From: Desulfovibrio sp. UCD-KL4C
GTDB taxonomy: Bacteria; Desulfobacterota; Desulfovibrionia; Desulfovibrionales; Desulfovibrionaceae
Direction: 5' to 3'
Assembly: GCF_006210265.1 (NCBI RefSeq)
Contig: NZ_VCNC01000002.1
Location: 124,001 to 188,000 of the forward strand
Length of the DNA stretch: 64,000 nt
Part shown: one piece after another, positions 33,762-43,620 of the stretch
Layout: each line of letters starts with the position of its first letter
How positions within the stretch are numbered: position 1 is the first letter of the stretch
Position numbers and translations under genes: made by a program
The notes under the pieces: generated by a model
Told to the model about the DNA's origin: nothing
Seen by the model: the letters and a program-made list of their open reading frames with translations, nothing else
The model's database searches: none

Positions 33762-35522
33762 TTGCCCAAAGGCGATAAATATAATTATTTAAATAACAAG
33801 CATCTTGTCAAAAGATGTTTGACATATTTTAAACCGTACAAATTTAGAGTTCTCGTAGCATTTATATCAATGGGATTTGTTTCTGCGGCTACTGCCGGGA
33901 CAGCTTATCTTATTCAGCCTGCGATGGATGATATTTTTATAAATAAAAATCGTGAAGCCCTGCTCTTAATTCCCTTAGCTTTTGTCGGTGTTATGCTGCT
34001 TAAGGGCGTTTTCAGATTTCTTCAATCATACCTGATGAATACCACTGGATTACTTGTTCTTGAAAATCTTCGAAATGACCTTTTTCAAAAAATTGTGTGT
34101 CTGCCGATGAACTTTTTTGAAGAAAGTCAGGTAGGCATGCTTATGTCAAGAATACTTAATGATGTTCTTGAAATCAGACAAAGTCTGCCTTCATTTATCA
34201 TGATGATTCGAGAAGTGATTACGATTATTGGTTTGATAGGGCTAGTCTTTTATCGTGATGCTTATCTCGCCTTCTGGTCCGTTTTGGTGCTTCCTTTAGC
34301 TATTTTTCCATTTTTCTATTTTGGTAGAAAGCTTAGAAAACTCGGACGGAAAAATCAGGTTAAAATATCAGACATAAATGCTCGCCTGCAGGAAGTTTTT
34401 AGTGGCGTAAAAGTTATCAAGATTTTTTCTAATGAGAAACTTGAATCACGAAAATTTGACATTGAAAATCATAGGCTGGTTAAGATTGCGATTAATCAGG
34501 TTTTGCATAGTGAGCTATCGTCACGCGTAATGGAAATTGTTGGCGCGCTTGGGATTGGCCTTGTCCTGTGGTATGGCGGTTTACAGGTTATTGAAGGCAA
34601 ATCTACACCAGGTACTTTTTTTTCTTTTATTGCTGCACTTATTATGCTCTATGAGCCTATCAAAAAAATTAATGATGCTAATTTAACAATTCAGCGAGCA
34701 TTTGCCGGAGCTGAACGAGTATTTGAAATTTTGGATTCACCAACTATCAATATTGAGAAAGGTGGTGCAAAAGAGTTGGACGTGCCTTTTAAAGAGCTTA
34801 GTCTTAAAAACCTCTCATTCAGCTACTCATCTTCATGTGAGCTTGTTCTTAAAAATATTAACTTAACCGTTAAAGCAGGACAAAAAATTGCAATTGTCGG
34901 GCCGAGTGGATCAGGAAAAACTACTCTTGTTAATCTCATCCCACGTTTTTATGACGCCCAGAAGGGGAGTATTGAAATAAATGGAAGCCCCGTTCAGGAG
35001 TATTCACTTAAATCGTTACGCTTGAATCTTGGAATGGTTTCTCAGGAAACATTCCTTTTTAATGCAACAATTCAGGAAAATATTGCATATGTTCAGCAGG
35101 ATGCTCCTTTTGAGGAAGTCAAAAGAGCTGCTAAAACAGCCTTCGCACACGATTTTATTGAAGGTTTACCTGAGGGCTATGCTACCATTGTAGGGGAAAG
35201 AGGTGTCAGGCTTTCAGGTGGACAGAAACAACGCCTGACTATTGCCCGCGCATTGCTTAAAAATCCTCCTTTGCTTATACTTGATGAAGCAACAAGTGCT
35301 TTGGATACCGAGTCAGAACGTGTTGTTCAGATGGCTCTTGAAAATTTAATGAAAGATAGAACTAGTATTGTTATTGCACATAGGCTTTCTACCATCCTTA
35401 CAGCTGATGTCATAGTTGTTATGGAAAAGGGTATTGTTGTTGCACAAGGCAGTCATAAAGAGCTGCTGACAAATTGCCCTTTATACATCAAATTATATAA
35501 TATGCAGTTCCAAGATGCTTAG
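33762..35522 (+). CDS. msbA: Lipid A export ABC transporter MsbA
   Basis: A 586-residue half-transporter that flips lipid A-core across the inner membrane. Six membrane helices lie in residues about 20-305. The ATPase domain has Walker A 'GPSGSGKTT', Q-loop 'SQETFLF', signature 'LSGGQKQR', Walker B 'LLILDEATSAL' and switch 'AHRLS'. The start codon is TTG with AGGAG upstream. It begins an operon with two DUF374 genes, a setting typical of LPS assembly. Confidence 0.92.
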   Translation: MPKGDKYNYLNNKHLVKRCLTYFKPYKFRVLVAFISMGFVSAATAGTAYLIQPAMDDIFINKNREALLLIPLAFVGVMLLKGVFRFLQSYLMNTTGLLVLENLRNDLFQKIVCLPMNFFEESQVGMLMSRILNDVLEIRQSLPSFIMMIREVITIIGLIGLVFYRDAYLAFWSVLVLPLAIFPFFYFGRKLRKLGRKNQVKISDINARLQEVFSGVKVIKIFSNEKLESRKFDIENHRLVKIAINQVLHSELSSRVMEIVGALGIGLVLWYGGLQVIEGKSTPGTFFSFIAALIMLYEPIKKINDANLTIQRAFAGAERVFEILDSPTINIEKGGAKELDVPFKELSLKNLSFSYSSSCELVLKNINLTVKAGQKIAIVGPSGSGKTTLVNLIPRFYDAQKGSIEINGSPVQEYSLKSLRLNLGMVSQETFLFNATIQENIAYVQQDAPFEEVKRAAKTAFAHDFIEGLPEGYATIVGERGVRLSGGQKQRLTIARALLKNPPLLILDEATSALDTESERVVQMALENLMKDRTSIVIAHRLSTILTADVIVVMEKGIVVAQGSHKELLTNCPLYIKLYNMQFQDA

Positions 35523-35530
35523 AAGGCTAA

Positions 35531-36178
35531 ATGAAAATAAAAGTAAATCCGGCTTTAATTGCTGTGCCGTTAGCTTTTTGCTACAGGCTTATGGCAAAAT
35601 CTCTGCGCTTTGAAGTTGAGGGGCTAGAAAATGTAACAGGTGTTTTAGGTAGCAATAAAACAGTTATTATGGCTGTGTGGCATAATGAACTGTTGGCGTT
35701 ATCAGCATATAGTATTGTAAAAAATATGCCTTATGTAACCATTGCTAGCGATAGCAATGATGGTCAGATTATTACCGATATTTTAGAACGTATCGGCTAT
35801 GAAGTTGTACGTGGTTCTTCGTCAAAAGGCGGATTAAAGGCTTTGCTTGGTATGACCCGTGTGATGAAGACAAAAGGACGTATAGGAATTATTACAATGG
35901 ATGGTCCGAAAGGACCAAGACATCAGGTTAAACAAGGTATTATGGCAATTGCCCAGCGGACTGATTCTCTCATTATTCCCATGCGAGCATATCTTGAAAA
36001 ACCTATTGTTTTTGAAAAATCATGGGATCAATTTGAACTCCCTCGGCCTTTTGATCGGTGTAAAATATTTATGGGAACGCCATTTCAAATTACTAGAAAA
36101 AAGCTCGGACATGAAATGCTTAAATCGGAAGCTGATAAAATTGAAATAGAAATGAAAAAATTAGGCAATGGATTTTAA
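35531..36178 (+). CDS. DUF374 acyltransferase-like protein, copy 1
   Basis: A 215-residue protein of the DUF374 / lysophospholipid acyltransferase-like group. 'WHNELLAL' resembles the catalytic HxxxxD/E block, and '[13 protein letters not shown]' is the family hallmark. It starts 9 bp after msbA, implying co-transcription and a role in lipid A or phospholipid acylation at the inner membrane. The second copy follows 123 bp downstream. The exact reaction is unknown. Confidence 0.85.
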   Translation: MKIKVNPALIAVPLAFCYRLMAKSLRFEVEGLENVTGVLGSNKTVIMAVWHNELLALSAYSIVKNMPYVTIASDSNDGQIITDILERIGYEVVRGSSSKGGLKALLGMTRVMKTKGRIGIITMDGPKGPRHQVKQGIMAIAQRTDSLIIPMRAYLEKPIVFEKSWDQFELPRPFDRCKIFMGTPFQITRKKLGHEMLKSEADKIEIEMKKLGNGF

Positions 36179-36301
36179 TTATAGTATAAATTTTTATTAA
36201 GAATATTTATCTTTTTATAAGTATGGCTTTGCAATCAGCTCTTTTACTTGGGACGTTTATTTTATTGAGAACATTTGTTTTAAAGATTTGAGTAATTTGT
36301 T

Positions 36302-36949
36302 ATGAAGATAAAGGTTAATCCCTCACTCGTTGCAGTGCCCATGGCATTTATTTACAAGATCCTGACGAAAACTTATCGTTTTGAAGTTGAAGGTCTTGAG
36401 AATCTCACCAAGATTATGAACCGCAATGATCCTGTTATGCTCGCTTTATGGCACAACGAATTATTTTCCTTAACATCTTATGGTATGACTAAGGGCTTTC
36501 CTTACGTTACTATGGCAAGTGACAGTCGTGACGGCCAGATTATTACGGAGACGCTTGAGCGTGTTGGCTATAAAGTCGCTAGAGGCTCCTCAACTCGTGG
36601 CGGAGTTAAAGCAATGCTTGGTATGACCCGTTTGATGAAAAAAGAAGGTCGTATCGGAGTAATCACTGTCGATGGCCCCAAAGGTCCACGTCACAAAATT
36701 AAGCAGGGCATTTTAGCTATCGCACAGAAAACTGACTCCCTTATTATTCCAATGCGTGCATATGTTGATAATCCTATAGTTTTCGAAAAATCGTGGGATC
36801 GTTTTGAGGTTGCTAAGCCCTTTAGCCGCTGCAAGGTTTTTATGGGAGCTCCTTTTAAAGTTACAGATCAAAAATTAAGTCCTGATATTCTTGAATCTGA
36901 AGCTGTTAAACTTGAGACAATAATGTTAAATCTTGGATGTGGATTTTAA
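36302..36949 (+). CDS. DUF374 acyltransferase-like protein, copy 2
   Basis: A paralogue of the upstream gene of identical length (215 residues). Long blocks are shared: MKIKVNP, 'FEVEGLEN', 'WHNEL', 'DGQIIT', 'MDGPKGPRH' versus 'VDGPKGPRH', and '[11 protein letters not shown]'. This indicates a tandem duplication that has diverged. The 123-bp spacer is AT-rich and may hold its own promoter. Its stop overlaps the convergent chemoreceptor gene by 4 bp. Confidence 0.85.
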   Translation: MKIKVNPSLVAVPMAFIYKILTKTYRFEVEGLENLTKIMNRNDPVMLALWHNELFSLTSYGMTKGFPYVTMASDSRDGQIITETLERVGYKVARGSSTRGGVKAMLGMTRLMKKEGRIGVITVDGPKGPRHKIKQGILAIAQKTDSLIIPMRAYVDNPIVFEKSWDRFEVAKPFSRCKVFMGAPFKVTDQKLSPDILESEAVKLETIMLNLGCGF

Positions 36950-39390
36950 GCTGTTCCACCACCGGCCAAGCTGAGTTTTGCGATAAGTTTTTCAAGTTCT
37001 TCAGCTGTCCTTGCAAGACTTGATATTGACTCTGACGAATCCCGTATATCTGTTTTTGTCTCACTGGCTATTAATTTAAAATCTTCAACATTTTTATGAA
37101 TAAGGTCATGTGCTTCAGATTGTTCTTCCGTGGCTTGCGCAATTTTTTGTATTTCAGTTGCGGTATCAACTGACATTTCAGAAATAATTTTCAGATCGTT
37201 GACAGACTTAGCGACAAGATCCCGTGCATGTTCGACAGCATCGACAGTCAGATCCGTTTTTTCAATATTCAATTTTGCGGCTTCCTGAATACTTTTTACA
37301 GCCCCTTCAACTTCTTTGGTGGATTGCATTGTCTTTTCAGCAAGTTTGCGGACTTCATCTGCAACGACTGCAAATCCTCTACCAGCCTCACCAGCCCTTG
37401 CAGCTTCAATTGCCGCATTCAGAGCAAGCAGATTTGTTTGGTCCGCAATATCATCGATTACACTGATGATTCCTCCTATTGCTTGCGTTTGATTACCAAG
37501 TTCATGCATATTTTCTTTTACCATATCAGAAAGTGCCTGAAGTTGGTGTATGGCAATGCTTGTGTCGGTTAGAGTGTGCATTCCTTCGCCAGCTTGTAGT
37601 TCTGTGTTTTTGGCTTGTTTCACTGCATTTTCAGCATTTTGAGATGAACTAAGCAAAGTCTGGTTCATTTCAGTAACAGCTTGGGAAGAGTGTTCAATTT
37701 TATCGAATTGCCGCTCGGTATTGGCAGAAACATGCCCAACCTGAGAAGCTATTTCAGAAGCTCCTTTCGTTAAATATTTAGAAATAGTTTGTGCATTTGC
37801 AGTAATATCTATCATCATATCTTTTTGTTTATTGATCAGCTCTTCTTTTGTCTTAATATCACTCAGGTCGACTATAACTGCAAAGCTTCCCAGAAGTTCA
37901 TGATCTAAATTATAGAGTGGTGCTGCATCAATGCGTACATGGCGGTAGTTGTTCATTTTAGTTTTCAGCTTTCTTTCTTTGTTGAGTATAGGAGACTTAT
38001 TCTTTAAGCATTGCATTATGATACCTTCTTCAGTCTCTGGTATCTGCATTAACTTTTTAACAGGTTTTCCAATCCAATTTTCGCATGAATTTCCACTTTC
38101 CAATAATTCACATAATGTGTTGTTGAGATATGAAATATTAGCTTCTGTATCCGCGACAAGGCAGGGTACAGTCATTCCTTCTAAAATACCTTGTGAAAAT
38201 CCTAATTTATTCTTCAATTCATTAACCATTATTTGAATGCCATCTGATAAATTTTTGATTTCACTTTTAAATTTACCTTCAAGCTTAGATTTGAAGTCCC
38301 CACTTGAAACAGAACCTACAAATTTTTCAATACGTTTTAATGGATTAAGAATTTCAGATTTCAAAAAAACAAGTGAAATGATAACTACAATAATTGCGGT
38401 GATTATCGAAATTATAAATGTTGCCAAGCGTAATTCGGTTACAGCAGAAAAGGCTTCCTCTTTATGAATTTCTGATACTAAAGCCCATGTTGTGCTTCCG
38501 ATTTTAAGAGGGGTATAAGCTGTAAGAAATGCAGTGCCAGTTTTGTCTTTCAGTATTGAGGCTCCGCTGTTTCCAAGAAGAGCCTGTTTTACAGCTTCGG
38601 ATTGAACTTTGCCCTTATCAGTGTTTTGAAATGATGTTTTAACGGATCTGTACTTTGGGTGCAGTTCAGAATCTGAACGCATATGAAAGTCTTTACCGAC
38701 AAGATAAGATTCTCCTGTTTCCCCCATTCCTGAACGCATAGTCATTATTCCATTAATTTCATTTAAAGGAATACGCAACGCAACTACACCTTGGATATCT
38801 CCCGCGTGAGAGTAAACAGGAGCGGCGATGAAAGCGACTGGAAGCCCTCCAAGAGGAGTATAAGGCTCAAAGTCAGCAAAAGCAATTTTACCTTTAATTG
38901 CTATTTTCCAAACTTTTGCTAAATTTGAATTACTATATTGTCCTTTAGCTAAGTCAATTCCAAGATCCGCTTGTTGTTTTGTCGTGAAAAGGACCCGTCC
39001 ATAGTCATTGATCAGTATAGCGTCATCATATCCAAGGCTTTTAACAAATGGCTGAAACGGGGCTTTCGTGTATTCATGCAGTTCTTTATACTCATCATTA
39101 TTAACGTCCAATCTTTGACCGGAAATGGCGTTGTCCATTGAGTATTCGCCGATTAAACCAACAGTGTTGTATACTTCTTTAATATGTGAAAAGAGTTCAA
39201 TTTCATGAAACCATTTACTAGTTAAATCTTCTAAGCTTTTTTTCTTTGTATCGCGAACAGATTCAAGATGTCCGAATGCCTGTTTAGAAAGGGCAGTAGA
39301 TGCAAGCTCAAAACTGAACACGCCTACTATAAGAAGTGGAATAAGACCAATTATAAGAGAAAATGTAATTAATTTAAATTTTAATGACAT
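36946..39390 (-). CDS. Methyl-accepting chemotaxis protein with Cache and PAS domains
   Basis: An 814-residue chemoreceptor. A first membrane helix (about 7-29), a periplasmic double-Cache sensor (about 35-310, with '[15 protein letters not shown]' and '[12 protein letters not shown]'), a second helix (about 322-344), HAMP (about 345-395), a PAS domain (about 400-520) and the signalling domain (about 545-814) follow in order. The hairpin tip '[21 protein letters not shown]' is intact, and the cytoplasmic part is long. The ligand is unknown. The leader carries a hairpin that touches the ribosome binding site. Confidence 0.95.
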   Translation of the reverse strand: MSLKFKLITFSLIIGLIPLLIVGVFSFELASTALSKQAFGHLESVRDTKKKSLEDLTSKWFHEIELFSHIKEVYNTVGLIGEYSMDNAISGQRLDVNNDEYKELHEYTKAPFQPFVKSLGYDDAILINDYGRVLFTTKQQADLGIDLAKGQYSNSNLAKVWKIAIKGKIAFADFEPYTPLGGLPVAFIAAPVYSHAGDIQGVVALRIPLNEINGIMTMRSGMGETGESYLVGKDFHMRSDSELHPKYRSVKTSFQNTDKGKVQSEAVKQALLGNSGASILKDKTGTAFLTAYTPLKIGSTTWALVSEIHKEEAFSAVTELRLATFIISIITAIIVVIISLVFLKSEILNPLKRIEKFVGSVSSGDFKSKLEGKFKSEIKNLSDGIQIMVNELKNKLGFSQGILEGMTVPCLVADTEANISYLNNTLCELLESGNSCENWIGKPVKKLMQIPETEEGIIMQCLKNKSPILNKERKLKTKMNNYRHVRIDAAPLYNLDHELLGSFAVIVDLSDIKTKEELINKQKDMMIDITANAQTISKYLTKGASEIASQVGHVSANTERQFDKIEHSSQAVTEMNQTLLSSSQNAENAVKQAKNTELQAGEGMHTLTDTSIAIHQLQALSDMVKENMHELGNQTQAIGGIISVIDDIADQTNLLALNAAIEAARAGEAGRGFAVVADEVRKLAEKTMQSTKEVEGAVKSIQEAAKLNIEKTDLTVDAVEHARDLVAKSVNDLKIISEMSVDTATEIQKIAQATEEQSEAHDLIHKNVEDFKLIASETKTDIRDSSESISSLARTAEELEKLIAKLSLAGGGTA

Positions 39391-39756
39391 GCCGGGTGAC
39401 CTCCCTCAGCGTAAGTTGAGGGAAATCTATGGCATGAAATGTTATTTTAAGAAGTCATTAGCGTTACAATCGTGAAAACAATCTATGTATGAACTGATTC
39501 TATTAACTCTTCTGTCCGATATACGCATAAATTTACAATGTAGTTCTTGTGCTGTATACTACTCTATCAAATCATCTTGATCGTTAGCATGTTTTAAACA
39601 TTGTCTTTTTTATTTAAAAAACCTTTTATATATAAAATATTATCTTGATAAAGTTTTAAAAAATGTATCTTAATTTTTGCTTTTTATTGACAACGACAAT
39701 CAACATCATTAAGTGCTGAGGAAATACAACATTTTATCAGTTTACTACGAGGAATT
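39391..39756. other. Divergent region MCP / HD-GYP
   Basis: 366 bp between divergent signalling genes. It contains the MCP leader hairpin CCCTCA/TGAGGG (39403-39422 region) just upstream of GGAGG, and otherwise AT-rich sequence with the two promoters unassigned. Confidence 0.45.
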
Positions 39757-40434
39757 ATGAGGGATGTAATAGATATTGTCGGTGCCCTAGCAGAAAAGAG
39801 AGCAAGTGGATATGACCTTGTTCACGAAACTGTTCATCAATTTGCAGAATCTCTTGGCAATGCTATTGATGCTAAAGATACATGTACAAGTTCACATTCT
39901 GATGAGGTGGCTGTGATATCAAAGGCTTTAGGCGTGCAAATAAGATTAAAACCAGATGAATGTAGAGCGTTGCATATTGCTGGTCACCTTCATGATATAG
40001 GTAAAATTGGAATTCCTGATTCAATTTTGAAAAAGAAAGGAAAATTGACAGATGAAGAATATGAAGTTGTAAAAGAGCATCCAGTTATAGGCTCTGAAAT
40101 TGTCAGTCCAGTTTTAGTCTTTTCTGGAGAAAATGGTATTACAGAAATGATATTATACCATCATGAAAGGTTTGACGGAAAAGGGTATCCTGCAGGATTA
40201 AAAGGTACCGATATCCCTTTTGGGGCAAGAATTATAGCTGTTGCAGATACTTTATCTGCTATAATGCAGGATCGTCCATATCGTAAGGCAATGTCCTTTA
40301 ATCATGCATTAAAGGAAATTAAAAGATGTTCCCAAACACAGTTTGACCCTGTGGTTGTTAACGCATTACTGGAAGTATCAGATAAGGTTCAAAGATATTT
40401 ATCTGAGGTGAAAAATCACAATGGAAACTATTAA
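39757..40434 (+). CDS. HD-GYP domain protein
   Basis: A 225-residue protein that is nearly all HD-GYP (about 25-190), with 'HLHDIGKIGIPD', 'EHPVIG', 'HHERFDGKGYPAG' and 'DRPYRKAM'. The metal and GYP motifs are intact, so cyclic di-GMP hydrolysis is likely. No receiver or sensor domain is attached; control may be by a partner. It is divergent from the chemoreceptor gene. TACGAGGAATT precedes the ATG. Confidence 0.92.
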   Translation: MRDVIDIVGALAEKRASGYDLVHETVHQFAESLGNAIDAKDTCTSSHSDEVAVISKALGVQIRLKPDECRALHIAGHLHDIGKIGIPDSILKKKGKLTDEEYEVVKEHPVIGSEIVSPVLVFSGENGITEMILYHHERFDGKGYPAGLKGTDIPFGARIIAVADTLSAIMQDRPYRKAMSFNHALKEIKRCSQTQFDPVVVNALLEVSDKVQRYLSEVKNHNGNY

Positions 40435-40486
40435 ATAGTAAGCTTCAATAGTGAATAAGCTATTATACTAACTATTAAGAATTATC

Positions 40487-41374
40487 TTAATCATGTTTAT
40501 GACGGTTCATTTTCTTTTCCAGTATTCGCACTGCAATTGAACATGGGAAAGTTAAAAAAAAGTATAAAATGATAACTACGGACCAAATTTCAAAGGTTCG
40601 GTACGTCGCTGACATGAGCTCTTGCCCAGCAAAAGTTAATTCTTGAATAGAAATAATTGAAACAATTGATGAATCTTTAATGGTTGAAATAAATTGACCA
40701 GCCAAAGTCGGTAAAGACTGTGCAAATGCTTGTGGAAGAATTATATAAATTAACTGCTTGCGCCTATTAAGACCTTGCGCTTTAGAAGCTTCCCATTGTT
40801 CAACTGGAATTGATTCAATGCCTGAGCGAACAATTTCTGTGATGTAAGCCCCCTCAAATAAGGACATGGTTAGAACCCCGGAAATAAAGGCAGGGATTTG
40901 CTCAACAGGGCCGAGTAAAAACGTTAAAACAGGAAAAGATTTATCATCAAGTGAATACGAAAGATCTGTTATTCCGGTGGCGTTCATTAATTGATCACCT
41001 AAAAAATAATAGAATATAAAAATCAGCACTAATGGTGGAATATTACGAATAAGTCCAACATAAGAACTTGAGATCATGCGAAAGAATGGACGCTGACTTA
41101 TCCTGAAAATGCCCATTACTGTACCTATGATCAGAGCAAAAATGATTGACCATACGGATAGACGCAGGGTTACTAAAAGGCCCTGAGTCAGCTGACCAGC
41201 TTTCCACGTATCAGTAGTGTGATCATATCTAAAAATATAATTAGGTATTACAGACCAATTCCAGTGGTAATTTAGCTGCGTAACAATATAATAGGAAAGA
41301 GTGGATAACACCCCGATGATTACTGCAAGCAGCAGTATATCAAGAGATGTTATCCTTTTTTTTGTATTATTCAT
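40487..41374 (-). CDS. Amino-acid ABC transporter permease (second)
   Basis: A 295-residue polar amino-acid permease of the HisM/GlnP family. The EAA loop 'EQWEASKAQGLNRRKQLIYIILPQA' (about 190-215) contacts the ATPase. Membrane helices lie at about 15-35, 75-100 and onward. It follows the binding-protein gene by 10 bp. No ATPase gene is found after it, where an HD-GYP gene converges instead. Confidence 0.9.
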   Translation of the reverse strand: MNNTKKRITSLDILLLAVIIGVLSTLSYYIVTQLNYHWNWSVIPNYIFRYDHTTDTWKAGQLTQGLLVTLRLSVWSIIFALIIGTVMGIFRISQRPFFRMISSSYVGLIRNIPPLVLIFIFYYFLGDQLMNATGITDLSYSLDDKSFPVLTFLLGPVEQIPAFISGVLTMSLFEGAYITEIVRSGIESIPVEQWEASKAQGLNRRKQLIYIILPQAFAQSLPTLAGQFISTIKDSSIVSIISIQELTFAGQELMSATYRTFEIWSVVIILYFFLTFPCSIAVRILEKKMNRHKHD

Positions 41375-41384
41375 TTAGCAGTGA

Positions 41385-42218
41385 TTACTCTACGAGGGAT
41401 TCCCATTGCTTGGTTTTGAACCAGTAATTAAAGCGAGCTTCGAGCCATCCTTCAGAATTAGTGACTTTAATCCAGTTATTGAGATAATTTAGGAAATCAG
41501 GGTCACCTTTTCTAACCGCAAACCCGATAGGTTCTTTGGTGAAATCACCTTTAAGCGGAAGGTAAAGTTTTTGTGGATATTTTTGAGCAAGAGTTTCAGG
41601 CAGAGGGTTAGAAGCTATCAGGCATGCAACCTTCCCATTGAGAAGTTCCTGAATGGAAGCAGCCTCATCGCTGAACTTTAGCAGAGTAGCTTTAGGAAGA
41701 AAATTCTTAGCTGCTTTTTCAGCTGTTGTTCCTAAACGGACGGAAACTTTTGTGTTTTTGTTGTTGAAATCTTCGAGTGACTTTTTATTTGGAGCAGCAG
41801 ATTTGCTGGCAATGATGGACATTCCAGTGAATTCATAAGGATCTGAAAAATTAACTTTCAAATTACGTTTTGGAGTAATTCCCATCCCGCCGATAATTAT
41901 ATCAAATTTTCCTGTGAGAAGGGCAGGGATAATTCCATCCCATTTGGTTGGAATAAATCTTATTTTTACACCCATGTCTTCTGCAAGACGCTTAGCGACA
42001 TCTATTTCGAATCCGATAAATTCTCCATTATTATCTTTCATAGCCCACGGTTTAAAAGTTGAAAATCCTACTCTTAAAGTCTGTTTTTTTTGGATAGTTT
42101 CAAGTGCGCTGTCCTGCGCCAGATGCTGTCTGGTGCTACCTGCCCAGACAGCAGTAGAGAGTCCGATGATCAGGATTACAGCGGTAAGTCCTGTGTTAAT
42201 AGTTCTCCATAAGGTCAT
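41385..42218 (-). CDS. Amino-acid ABC transporter substrate-binding protein
   Basis: A 277-residue periplasmic binding protein (SBP family 3). The start at 42218 has GGAGG upstream; the earlier ATG at 42254 would overlap the upstream permease. A signal peptide ends near 'VWAG'. 'TLRVGFSTFKPWAMKDNNGEFIGFEIDVAKRLAEDMG' (about 45-80) and 'DIIIGGMGITPKR' are the classic ligand-cleft blocks, typical of glutamine/lysine-type binders. Confidence 0.9.
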   Translation of the reverse strand: MTLWRTINTGLTAVILIIGLSTAVWAGSTRQHLAQDSALETIQKKQTLRVGFSTFKPWAMKDNNGEFIGFEIDVAKRLAEDMGVKIRFIPTKWDGIIPALLTGKFDIIIGGMGITPKRNLKVNFSDPYEFTGMSIIASKSAAPNKKSLEDFNNKNTKVSVRLGTTAEKAAKNFLPKATLLKFSDEAASIQELLNGKVACLIASNPLPETLAQKYPQKLYLPLKGDFTKEPIGFAVRKGDPDFLNYLNNWIKVTNSEGWLEARFNYWFKTKQWESLVE

Positions 42219-42247
42219 TAGATTGTTCCTCCGGTTTTGAATGATAT

Positions 42248-43060
42248 TTACCATGCACTTTTAAAGCTTTTAGCAAGCCTGTCCAGTGTCCACGAAAGTA
42301 AAAGAGTCACGGCAAGGTATGCAGCCGCAATAGTAAACCAAATTTCAAAAGTTAGAAATGTTTCAGATATTATTGATTGGCCCTGCATAGTCAGGTCGTA
42401 AATCGCAATTGTGCTGACAAGGGCAGAATCTTTAACAAGTGCAATAGCCTGCCCTGCAAGCGGGGGAGCTATGCGTGGAATTGCTTGAGGCAATATAACA
42501 TTCAAATAAGCGAACTTACTGTCTCCCCCTAAACTATACGCAGCTTCCCATTGTCCAGTATCAATTGAAGTTATGCCAGATCTGAAAATTTCTGAGGCAT
42601 AAGCTCCCTCAAAAAGACTTAAGGAAATTATGGCAGACCAGAATCCGGTGATATTAAATATTGGTGACACAACAAAGTATAGAAAAAATAATTGAATAAG
42701 CAGCGGAGTGTTACGAATAATTTCAAGATATAAGCGTGCAATACTGTTGGCCACAAATGAATCAGAAAGTCGTAAAATTGCGGTACTAAGTCCTATCATG
42801 AATGTGAGAACAAAGCTGATGCCTGTGATTTTTAAAGTGACAAGGAGTCCTTTTAAAAGTGGCCCGGTCGTGAATCCTTGATTAGAGTCTGTAAAAATAA
42901 AGTCCGGCACTCTGAACCATTGCCAGTTATACCCGAGTTTTTCAGTCCCTTGGTATAAAAAATAGCTTCCGGCAACTAATAAGCAAATAAAAAGAATTAT
43001 GTCACAAATAAAAATTCTTTTATTTACTGTATCTCGACTAGTTAGTCTCGTATTTAACAT
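42248..43060 (-). CDS. Amino-acid ABC transporter permease (first)
   Basis: A 270-residue permease related to the one downstream. It has the EAA loop 'GQWEAAYSLGGDSKFAYLNVILPQA' and 'NTPLLIQLFFLYFV'. It is first in the permease-binding protein-permease operon. The ribosome binding site is weak. The two permeases probably form a heterodimer. Confidence 0.9.
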   Translation of the reverse strand: MLNTRLTSRDTVNKRIFICDIILFICLLVAGSYFLYQGTEKLGYNWQWFRVPDFIFTDSNQGFTTGPLLKGLLVTLKITGISFVLTFMIGLSTAILRLSDSFVANSIARLYLEIIRNTPLLIQLFFLYFVVSPIFNITGFWSAIISLSLFEGAYASEIFRSGITSIDTGQWEAAYSLGGDSKFAYLNVILPQAIPRIAPPLAGQAIALVKDSALVSTIAIYDLTMQGQSIISETFLTFEIWFTIAAAYLAVTLLLSWTLDRLAKSFKSAW

Positions 43061-43397
43061 ATTGCTTTTAATTACTATTAATTGCTGTACAAATCTAGAA
43101 TTGTTTTTTTGTGTGAGAATATCTGCGTTTAAAAATTTAAAATTTAAAAAAGAGAAACTTTCTAAGCTCTTATGTCATATTTTTTTAACAATAAATAATC
43201 GTAACTACCTGGTAAATTATTAAATTCTTAACAATCAAAATAAAGAATATCGTATACTTAGTAATGAGGCTTAAATATTAAGAATAAATATCAAATAAAA
43301 TTTGTACAAATAGTTTTAAACAAAAATAATGCAGATTCAGTTGTTGATGGAATTGCCGGATATATCCAAATTTTTGCCGCAAATCGTGGCATCGTTG

Positions 43398-43423
43398 TTT
43401 GATTATGCCCTTGAGCATAATCA
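43398..43423. repeat. Perfect inverted repeat TTGATTATGC-N6-GCATAATCAA
   Basis: Ten-base arms are exact complements around CCTTGA. There is no T-run, so it is more likely an operator or an RNA hairpin than a terminator. It lies 338 bp upstream of the ABC operon start. Confidence 0.7.
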
Positions 43424-43558
43424 ACTCAGGTGAGGATGTATAAGGTTTTATTTGCAAAGTCCGATTCTAATGCATGGTGGCCTTGGGGGAAAGAAAAAGA
43501 ATGGACAAGTCTCAGCTGATACAAAATAGAGATTGGATGCATATACAAGCTACAAAAA

Positions 43559-43597
43559 TAAAGCCCCATTCGGCCTGCTTGCAAAATGGGGCTTTAA
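43559..43597 (-). terminator. Terminator of fba-gap
   Basis: Arms AAAGCCCCATT and AATGGGGCTTT are followed on the minus strand by TATTTTTGT, 24 bp beyond the gap stop codon. Confidence 0.85.
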
Positions 43598-43620
43598 ATA
43601 AATCAGAGTTACTTTAAGAC

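Larger units (their letters stand above)
43061..43620. other. Gene-free region upstream of the ABC operon
   Basis: 560 bp that hold the promoter of the ABC transporter operon, a perfect 10-bp-arm palindrome (43398-43423) and the gap terminator (43559-43597). Between 43430 and 43558 nothing is recognised. A small RNA here is possible but not supported. Confidence 0.45.
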
